The position numbers and the translations under genes were made by a program. From assembly GCF_000003605.2 (NCBI RefSeq), contig NW_003124901.1:226384-269261 (forward strand): 42,878 nucleotides of DNA. Reading direction: 5' to 3'. This document shows positions 35,577 through 42,878 of the stretch, piece after piece. How positions within the stretch are numbered: position 1 is the stretch's first letter; every line of letters starts with the position of its first letter. The notes beneath the pieces were generated by a model. It searched no databases, was not told the DNA's origin, and saw only the letters and a list, made by a program, of their open reading frames with translations. Source of the DNA: Saccoglossus kowalevskii. Lineage: Eukaryota; Hemichordata; Enteropneusta; Harrimaniidae.

Positions 35577-38500
35577 AGAGGAGGGTTGTTTCAAATTCAA
35601 GTGTAAGCCTGTTATTCAATTCCTTCAGTATTTCTAATGTATAAAGTTGTACCCTAACATTCATGTTTTTTATTTTCCAAAAAAAAAAAATGAATTGATT
35701 CATAAGTTAAATAATAACCCAAATTAAACCGCTGTGTTGCCTCTTTTGCAAGCTGATTTATCCCCCAGATAACAGTCTATAATTGACTAGGCGTAACTCC
35801 AGAATTCATCTTTTAGCTGGGGAGAAGGGAAGCCATTGTATTAAACAGGTGCATTAAGAAAAGAAATTTACCCACCATGCATTGGTGTTTTCAGGTCCAC
35901 GTTGCACGACAGTTTTTAACCATTGCAGAATGCTGCCTTTTTAAATGAAAGAAAAACATGATGTGCACACAGTATTGAGCTGTAATTACAATCCTACTGC
36001 CTTTGTTTCCAAGTACCCACACAATGTACTGAATTGTGTGGTGCCATTTGCTTGTATGTAGAAGACAATGAAAGGAGCCGTTTTTCCTGAAAAGGGAATG
36101 ATCAGGATAAATTGGAAAAAAAAATTCCAAACTTTCAGGGCTTCTTGGAATTTTTTTTTTTAATTTCTGTTTTCAAATGCAGCAGTTTGATAGTGCTTCA
36201 TTGGATGTTGCTGGTATCCATGGTGATCAGTAATGAAGAAGAGTTGCTTTATGTACATCTATAATTTGAGTAGTTAACATTTATTTAAAATGTATTTTTT
36301 TTTATAACGGTTACGTGTAAAATTACATAATTTTTTTTCTGTTAAAAACAAAGTTTTAACTTCAAAAGACCCATCACCCCCTGGGGAGAAGAAGAATAAT
36401 AAATTGCAAAAATGGGAACGAGACTGTATCACTTCAAGTATTTGAATTAATTTTCTCTTAGACGCACATGTTTTGATAATATGAGCTGAATACATACATC
36501 TGTATATTGTCTGTGAGGGGATTGCATCCATGAAGATAAGAAATAAAAGACAATTCCAGCAGGTGATCAAACTGAGTTGTCACTGTGCGATGGAAGCGTA
36601 GAATGAACGGGTAAACTCCACTATTGGCTAGCAAACACTTGATATTCTCGTTGTTTGGCCAGTTGTGCCGATGTATAAACCAGACTATATGTATGACTTG
36701 TCAAGGGGCACATTGGGTCAAAAGTCCTTATTTTGATAGGTTTGAGATTTTGTAAACCATAATTATTATTAAAATTATCTTCCCCTTTTTAGAAATCTGA
36801 TGCGAATTTCCTTATTATTACACATTTTTAATTTCACAGTTTTAGCATTTTTTAGAAAAAAATTCTAATAAGTAATTCTGTTGGCCAATCAGGCCTTTTC
36901 ATCTAATTTTTGTCTTTATTTTTATTAAAGTTTAGTTTTAGACAATAAAACTGATTACTTATTCCACTCACAAATTTTTATTAAAAAGCGCAGTATACAA
37001 ACATATGAAATATGATATTTTCCACCATTTTTTTTTTGCAATAATTATACACTTCTCAAAGCAAGCATTCTTCACAGAACCAACCTTAAAGTGCATGAAC
37101 TGCTATTTTATTTGTTTATAATTTATATTTCTTCTGAAAAATCTCCTAATTTTATTACTCATATTTTCTAGTATAGTCATGATTGAGAATACTATAATAA
37201 ACTAAATATAAATAAATATAATAAATATTAAATTTTTTATATTAAAAATTATGAGACAATTTGGATTATTTTTTTTTTTTTTTTTTGGATAAGCAGAATG
37301 AAGTCTTGTATGCACTCCAATATAGAGAAGGATGGTAGGAAGAAGGATTTCTTTTCTCGTAAATATAATTGGGAATGTATTGAAATCACGGAATGAGCCA
37401 AAGTTTTCAACATGATAATCTGGTTTGAATTAAGCATTTGTACAACTTGTATGCACTGAGCCTGCCATTGTTTAGTCAATTTGTTCTCCTTTATGAAAGA
37501 CCTGCAACACTTGTAATCTCTGGAAATAATCCAGTTTGTGTAATTTGATTGGATGTAGCTTTTTGTGAGGAGTTTAATGTTTACTTCCTTTATGTTTAAA
37601 TGTGACCGTATACCGGTATAATAGACAGATGTCAGAGACCACCTTGGAAAATATACTGTGTCGTACGTGCTGCATTAATTAGCTATTTCATTGTTGAGTC
37701 AATTATGAGGTCTTTCCTACCAGCGATGTGTACAGTAGAGCTTGTTCTCAGTAGCCACTGGTGGCTGGCTGGCTGGCTGCCTACGAAGGCTCCAGCTGTC
37801 CCCTCGTAACCATGCAATTTCTAGTCTTTTTCTTTACCGGTAAATAAGTTGGCTGCCTCATCCAGAATTTTGTGTGATTTTATTCTTGGAAAATGGAATG
37901 GTAGTAGAAGTGACTGAGGGATGAGGGGGTGTTATGTCGTATCTTTTTCTTTTAATGTATTTATGTACATTAAAATGCGTCACAAAATGTACCTCAAAAT
38001 TGCGCATGTAGTAAAAAAATGTTTTCGTCATCGCCACAGGAACAAAAAAAAAAATTGTGTTTGGAGGACGAATTAAAATCTAATTGTAATTCGATGTGTC
38101 TGGTTGCATGCATTTACACAAAAGTAATAAACCAATCAAAGAAAAGAACTTGTAAAAGCTTTGACAATTGCTTTTTTATTGGTGTATTTTGATGTCAGGT
38201 GGCCCATGTCTGGCATGCTTTCTAATTGAAGAAACACAAACAAAATAAGTACAATAAAACCATACCTATTGACCAAAATTATGTTAATCTTTTTGTCTAT
38301 TAAAAGCTTCTTACCTCTTATTTAATGAAGACCCCTTTTATTTACCAAGGAGCATCTCCGCTATTGTTTCTGTACACTGAGTGCACGTCAATTATTGATG
38401 ACAACCCATTCAATTCATTGGTCACGATTGTCTCGACTTCCGGTTTTTCCAGTGACTTATCTGTATTCTGAATGATCCTAGTATGTGAATACTACTGTCC

Positions 38501-40020
38501 TTAAACAGTATCTTTGTGGTGTGAGACTAACCATGTGAGAAAACTCCCAAGGGAGGAATGAAAGGGGGGGAGTATTAAAGGGTTTTCTTTCATAGTCCCT
38601 CATCCATAAGTTGCAGACCTAAAAAAAATAAAAACTGTATTTGTTTACGAAAATGATGAATAAAATTGTGAAAAAAAAAATGAATTTGTATTTTTTGAAT
38701 AAATTTTATTTTCAGCACTACGGTAATTTAAATCTTAGTATAGTGCTTGATGTTTGTCATCTCAATTGGTTTCACCTGAATCAAAATAGGGGAAGAGTTA
38801 TGCTGGTTAGAGAAAGCTAACAAAGCTAGCAGGTGTTGGTGACAGATAACAGGCAAGAGTGAATCATAGGGGGCTAATTGCTCAGTGATGAAGACCGAAA
38901 GCTTGTTTCCCAATGAGTTTGGAATTATCTCAGACTTGCTAAAAAGAGAAGAAAACATTGAAAAGATGGCAGTTTGGTTAAAAAAAATAATTGTTGATAT
39001 TTGAAAAAATCGTGAGAAGATGTGCGATGAAAAGCAGGAAATAATAAATTATAAAAGTAAGATTCAGGAGAAGATGACATTAGAAGATGGGAGAAAAATA
39101 GATAATGAGGACGAAGAGTGTCGGGACCATGTGCTAATTAAAAGGTTAGGGAACCTGACAGATGGTTTTTCACACGCACATACAAAATAGAACTAAATTT
39201 TTTGGATTTAGTAGCAAATGAGGACCAAATTCCTGACTAGAAATGTACAAGTTGTCAAACTCTACATCAGAGGTTGTAGCCCTATATACCAAATAAAAAA
39301 AAAAAAAAATCATATTCACATCTGAACATTTTGAGTATCACCGGTATATTATCATATTATTCCTTTATTAGTTTTCTTTTTAATTTTTTCTTTTTTTTTT
39401 CACTAAATAAAACACAATAGTGAAACATTAAAATATAAATGCAGCAACCATTTGGCGACTTAGATTAGAATAAACAAGGAGGAGAGAGGATGTTTACTCT
39501 CTACATAGTGTTTCTCTAAAAAGGTTGAACACAGCTGAATAAAGTTTAGTGAGAGATCTTGCAGGTTGCTATAAACCACTCACTCTCCAGGAGAGTTTAA
39601 ACATCTTTTTTTTTTTCATTTTTTTTAAACAGTGTGTTAAGATATTAAACCATATTACCATTTCATAATTATTTTGGCAATTTAATGGGATGTAAAATTT
39701 TATAATTTTTATCCTAAGGTGAATGCCTGTCGTTAATGTAAAATATTGTTAAAATAGTCATGTACGATCGTTGTTGGTTTAGCGTATGCTTATACGAGTC
39801 CGCTATGAATTTAACACTGTATTAAAATCACATAAGGTATAGGCAATATATAAGCATATGGTATAGCTATGCAACATTAAGTGGTTAAACGTCAAAACAA
39901 ACCGTAAATAAATTATGTTTTTTTTTATGACTGCCTGGTTACGTTTATTAACGTCTCTTTCATTGCGAGGAGTCTATTAAATAACAATGTAATGGTACAT
40001 GTAAGCATTATGTAGTGAAA

Positions 40021-40031
40021 GGGGGGGGGGG
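40021..40031. repeat. Poly-G tract, 11 bp
   Basis: An uninterrupted G run after agtgaaa, about 75 bp before a G-quadruplex-like repeat. Confidence 0.9.
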
Positions 40032-40079
40032 TATCTTATTTGGTGTGAAGATGTTGACTGCAAAATTTGCTTCAGTTTA

Positions 40080-40141
40080 TGTATGTATGTGTGTGTGTGT
40101 GTGTGGGTGTGGGTGTGGGTGTGGGTGGGTGGTTGGGTGGG
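40080..40141 (+). repeat. TG/GGGTGT microsatellite with G-quadruplex potential
   Basis: A (TGTA)/(TG) run turns into GGGTGT and GGGT units. GGG runs at 40105, 40111, 40117, 40123, 40127, 40135 and 40139 are separated by loops of 1-5 nt, exceeding the four runs needed for a three-tier quadruplex. It lies on the sense strand of the onecut intron, about 0.9 kb before exon 2. Confidence 0.8.
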
Positions 40142-40779
40142 TGAGTGTGGAGGGGACAATGTTTCAGTGTGGAGGATCATTGGAATATTGGCATACGCAT
40201 CCTATAAAAATTTCTACTAATTGGGATGAGTTAGATGTTAAGGCGAATTAGAAAAGATGGGGGATAACTCGGTTATAGAAATTACTGAATGGCAAACAAC
40301 AAATGATGGATGGAGTGGGAACAGTGAAGTGAACAACAGGCCAACTGAGGGGTGAAGATAAACTGTGGATGAGTGATGACTTGGTAAAAGAAGAGGGAGT
40401 TCAAAGGTTGATGCAAGTGAACTGCATAATTGCTATTTTAATTTCACAAAAAACCCCCCAAAAAAACATTTAAAATTTCAATGATAATATAATTGCCAAA
40501 ATCAACATATTTCTTACTATAAAGAGTATATTATGTTTAAATGCTGTTTGCTTTAAAAAGCATGCATGAAAATGTGTTCGATTATGTTACAGATACATAC
40601 ATTCATTGCAAATGTGAGCCGTATTTAATTTACAACGTATCTGGACATTTTCCCTTTCATCAGACGCAAGAATTATGTTGAATGTGTCGGAAATAGTTTT
40701 CAATGACATGAATCGTGTAAATACTCCCCTACCCCATTTCAGATTGCTATATTTCAATAAATAGGTAGTAGCAGAGGTG

Positions 40780-40990
40780 TTTACTATACAAGCGCGTTGG
40801 TCGTCGCGCAGCGTGTGTTTGAATTTCATGCAAATAAACAATATAATTTACATGTGTTGTATACGTCGCTATGAGTCCCATATTGATCAGGACGCGGTGT
40901 GACGTCTGCCGCCCTTTAAGCGGTGTCAAAAAAATACTGAGAAGTCTGTATTGGGCCGCACGGAGAATGATTTGATCACCGTACTGCCAC
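40780..40990. promoter_or_regulatory. CpG-dense island just before exon 2, candidate element
   Basis: The sequence changes from AT-rich intron to a CpG-containing stretch (agcgcgttggtcgtcgcgca, gacgcggtg). It contains an octamer ATGCAAAT at 40828-40835 and a CRE-like TGACGTCT at 40900-40907. No exon is recognised here. It could be an enhancer, an alternative promoter for a homeodomain-only transcript, or simply sequence under constraint near the exon. Confidence 0.3.
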
Positions 40991-41023
40991 CGTACCTCAT
41001 ATTAATTTTACATCGTATTTAAA

Positions 41024-41054
41024 TTTTTCTTTCTGTTTCATTTTATCATTACAG
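41024..41054 (+). other. Splice acceptor of onecut exon 2
   Basis: A pyrimidine-rich tract (tttttctttctgtttcat...) ends in ttacag, with AG at 41053-41054. Joining here to the donor at 10613 restores the conserved ...LRLA-A-C... junction. Confidence 0.93.
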
Positions 41055-41329
41055 CCTGCAAGAAAAAAGAAGAAGAAACAAAAAACCCAGTGCAGCAAAA
41101 CATGCCAAAGAAACCACGACTTGTTTTTACCGACATACAACGCCGTACGCTTCATGCCATTTTCAAAGAAACGAAGAGACCGTCCAAAGAGATGCAGATT
41201 ACCATAGCACAGCAGCTTGGCTTAGAACTCAGTACAGTCAGTAACTTCTTCATGAACGCGCGACGAAGATCGCTCGACAAATGGCAAGATGACCCAAGTA
41301 ACAACAACAACAACAACAACAAAGTTTGA
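41055..41329 (+). CDS. onecut: ONECUT homeobox transcription factor, exon 2 (homeodomain and C-terminus)
   Basis: Completes codon 318 (Ala) and codes for residues 319-408, ending at TGA 41327-41329. Residues 319-334 are a basic/acidic linker (CKKKEEETKNPVQQNM) between the CUT domain and the homeodomain, matching the position of vertebrate CKRKEQEHGKDRGNT. Residues 335-394 are the 60-residue homeodomain (PKKPRLVFTDIQRRTLHAIF... to ...RRRSLDKW). It shows the ONECUT signature FFMN: Phe at homeodomain position 48 where most homeodomains have Trp, Met at 50, and invariant Asn at 51 (residue 385). Arg at position 5 (residue 339) is the minor-groove contact seen across homeodomains. After QDDPS the protein ends in seven Asn codons and Lys-Val, shorter than the Ser/Gly-rich vertebrate tail. 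Spliced length is 408 residues, within the range for single-CUT ONECUT proteins. Confidence 0.97.
41300..41320 (+). repeat. Coding (AAC)7 microsatellite
   Basis: Seven identical aac codons encode Asn400-Asn406, all the same codon, typical of a recently expanded trinucleotide run. Length polymorphism within the species is likely. Confidence 0.9.
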
Positions 41330-41395
41330 CACATTTAAAATCTTATATTTTGTTAAAAAACAAAACAAAACAAAACAGTGTTTGGGGCAAAAAAA

Positions 41396-41401
41396 AATAA
41401 A
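41396..41401 (+). terminator. Possible polyadenylation signal AATAAA
   Basis: The first AATAAA after the stop codon, 67 bp downstream, inside an A-rich run. Another AATAAA is at 42115-42120. Homeobox genes often have long 3' UTRs, so neither is secure without transcript ends. Confidence 0.25.
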
Positions 41402-42183
41402 CAAAGATTCAAGTCCATTGTTTAAGTTCAAAGAATCCAACAATTCTGGATGCAAGAATTTGTGTGCATTTATGAAAAAATATTTATAAAGTTTCTGGAA
41501 CTGCTAAAGAATGTAAAAATTTATAAAAATATGTCAAAAGTATTCTTGACGGAAACGATTAGATAGTGTGCCTAATTGGTGTGGATACTACCTCATTGTA
41601 AAAAAACAAAACAAAGGAACATTTTTAATATAAAAAAAGCATTATATAATAACAGAACGTTTGTGAATATTGTTAACTGTGACTCAATTTGGCAAAGATC
41701 CTTTTATTTCTGATATTTCCATGTAGTTTGCAATTGTAATATCATTCCAGGAAACTTCCAAGATGTTCTGTCAAACGTTTGAAATCTTTTTACAAGAGCA
41801 CTAATTTTCAAGCCACTCTCACATGATACAAATTTGATTTTATGTCTGTTACCACGCAAATAGACCATTTTCCGTTCACTGCGAGAATCGCGCGTTATGC
41901 ATGAAATCGAACGTAAAAACAGGACAAACAAAGGTCATTGCGTCGTAGTGGCGTCAAACATCGCGTAGGATTCAACAAACGCGAAAGTATTTTGGGGGAC
42001 ATTACCATGCTTAATAATGTGCTGTCCACATTTGATGATAGACAATTTTGATTAAGTAAGGGTATTCGGAAGCAATATTTCTGTCGGAGATTGACCGGTC
42101 GATGTGAGCTATGAAATAAAGAAATTCGAGTTCAAAATCAAATCGATTTTTGCGGCAGACGTTCGACACGCGTCTTTCATGAA

Positions 42184-42193
42184 TCTCGCGAGA
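42184..42193. promoter_or_regulatory. TCTCGCGAGA palindrome in CpG-dense patch
   Basis: A perfect 10-bp palindrome followed by tctcgc, a partial second copy. TCTCGCGAGA is known in vertebrates as a core-promoter element at CpG-island, often bidirectional, promoters and a binding motif of ZBTB33/Kaiso. Here it sits about 0.85 kb downstream of the onecut stop codon and may mark a promoter of a neighbouring or antisense transcript. That role is inference. Confidence 0.3.
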
Positions 42194-42878
42194 TCTCGCA
42201 AATTTGCAGAAAATCACCTATTGTCAACTGCTAGGTTATTGCTGTATCTATCTGGTTATTAATCCATGCTCGTATTTTAGACAGCGATAGAGTCATCACA
42301 TCATGCTCCCCTCCCCCGCCTTGTTCTGCCTTCTCTTTGGTGACAATTCAATTATGTTAATTGATATTACTGCCAGACATGGAATTTCACAAAGTGTGAT
42401 TATTTTTTGCATAATTCTATTAAGAGCTCATGATCAAAAACTGAGTTGTCAGTTTTAATATTAACTGAATTATAAAGTTTATTCCTGTGAAATGTTACAT
42501 TATGATAATGTACCTAACCCTTAAAAACAACATTTTTCCTGCCAAAAAATTTGGTGCAAGATTTTGCATATTTTTATGTATTTTTTTAAAAATTATTTAT
42601 TAATTTTGGTCCAGATGGATATGATTTCTTATTGGCTATTGGTCTTGATCAAAAAATTTGAAAAATCTGCCAAAAAATTATGCATGTTTATTCTATAAAA
42701 GGTAACAGAAGTTAATTTTGGCATACAAAGGGTTGAAGGTCGAAGGTCAAATGGTTTTAAGGTACACCTACTCTACACAATGCCCCACCTCCATCTTATC
42801 CAAAACAAAAACGAATTACTGGAACTTTGCCAATTATGTAACAGTTTTCAAGTTATTTATGCAGTAATTGTGAGATGC

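Larger units (their letters stand above)
10613..41054 (+). other. Onecut intron, about 30.4 kb, between CUT and homeodomain exons
   Basis: The intron is bounded by GT (10613) and AG (41053-41054) and is phase 1. This is the class-typical intron position separating the CUT and homeodomain exons in vertebrate ONECUT genes. It is AT-rich, has many poly-T and poly-A runs, and contains no exon I recognise. The longest open frames (103 codons at 12394, 125 codons at 30722, 111 codons on the minus strand at 18037 and 34142) look like chance frames. Vertebrate HNF6 has an alternative spacer exon in this intron; an equivalent could be hidden here but I cannot identify one. Length is nominal because of the 761-base gap. 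Confidence 0.9.
41330..42878 (+). other. Onecut 3' UTR and downstream flank
   Basis: The first part (41330-41700) is A-rich with (caaaa)n at 41360-41377. A CpG-dense patch covers about 41860-42200, and the rest is AT-rich. No coding exon of a neighbouring gene is recognised. The 3' end of the transcript cannot be fixed from sequence. A direct-repeat string AGGTCG-A-AGGTCA (DR1-like) lies at 42737-42749. Confidence 0.6.

Noticed and set aside
35415-35600. Thr-His-rich minus-strand frame
   Set aside because: Translation of the (TG)n microsatellite.
2165-38541. Scattered Su(H)-type strings (TGTGGGAA at 2165 and 26703, TTCCCACA at 22163, TGTGAGAA at 38534)
   Set aside because: Isolated 8-mers at roughly chance frequency over 43 kb and not clustered.
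41152-41334. Minus-strand frames across exon 2
   Set aside because: Shadows of the homeodomain exon; poly-Leu comes from the AAC repeat read in reverse.
1-42878. tRNA, rRNA or intact transposon
   Set aside because: No paired A/B box with a clover-leaf, no rRNA-like block and no transposase or reverse-transcriptase motifs were recognised; ggttcgaaac at 29611 has no matching tRNA body.

Overview
Kind of sequence. This is a metazoan (bilaterian, invertebrate-looking) nuclear genomic window, AT-rich, with long non-coding stretches, spliceosomal signals, abundant microsatellites and one assembly gap (20692-21452). The only gene I can support is a two-exon ONECUT-class homeobox gene on the + strand. 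Its protein sits between vertebrate HNF6/ONECUT and insect onecut in the residues I can compare. Long CAGA-type microsatellites and dispersed poly-G/poly-C tracts would fit a mollusc or another lophotrochozoan, but that is only a guess.

Layout. 1-347: a 54-bp minisatellite running off the left edge. 348-3175: CpG-containing upstream DNA without a recognisable gene. 3176-6683: a large 82-83-bp tandem array of about 40 units with a nested higher-order structure and decayed ends. 6684-9430: unique upstream DNA. 9431-9660: probable proximal promoter and 5' leader with a short in-frame upstream ORF. 9661-10612: exon 1, carrying the start codon, the STP-type motif and the CUT domain. 10613-41054: a single intron of about 30.4 kb (including the gap), mostly AT-rich, with several islands of denser sequence and motif clusters that look like candidate cis-regulatory elements. 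41055-41329: exon 2, carrying the rest of the linker, the homeodomain and a short poly-Asn tail. 41330-42878: 3' flank/UTR, with a CpG-dense patch holding a TCTCGCGAGA palindrome.

How it works together. Splicing the GT at 10613 to the AG at 41053-41054 (phase 1) gives a 408-residue protein with one CUT domain (about 239-317) and one homeodomain (335-394). This is the standard ONECUT architecture, with the intron at the class-typical place just after ...MSALRLA. ONECUT proteins are sequence-specific transcription factors that act in neural, sensory, and (in vertebrates) liver and pancreas differentiation. The regulatory elements proposed here are motif-based inferences only.

No new enzymatic, defence or mobile system was found. 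The most interesting things are the higher-order 83-bp array upstream of the gene, paired CRE + Onecut-type sites in its decayed left edge, a tandem octamer pair and an inverted repeat/X-box region in the intron, and the CpG-dense palindrome patch downstream of exon 2.
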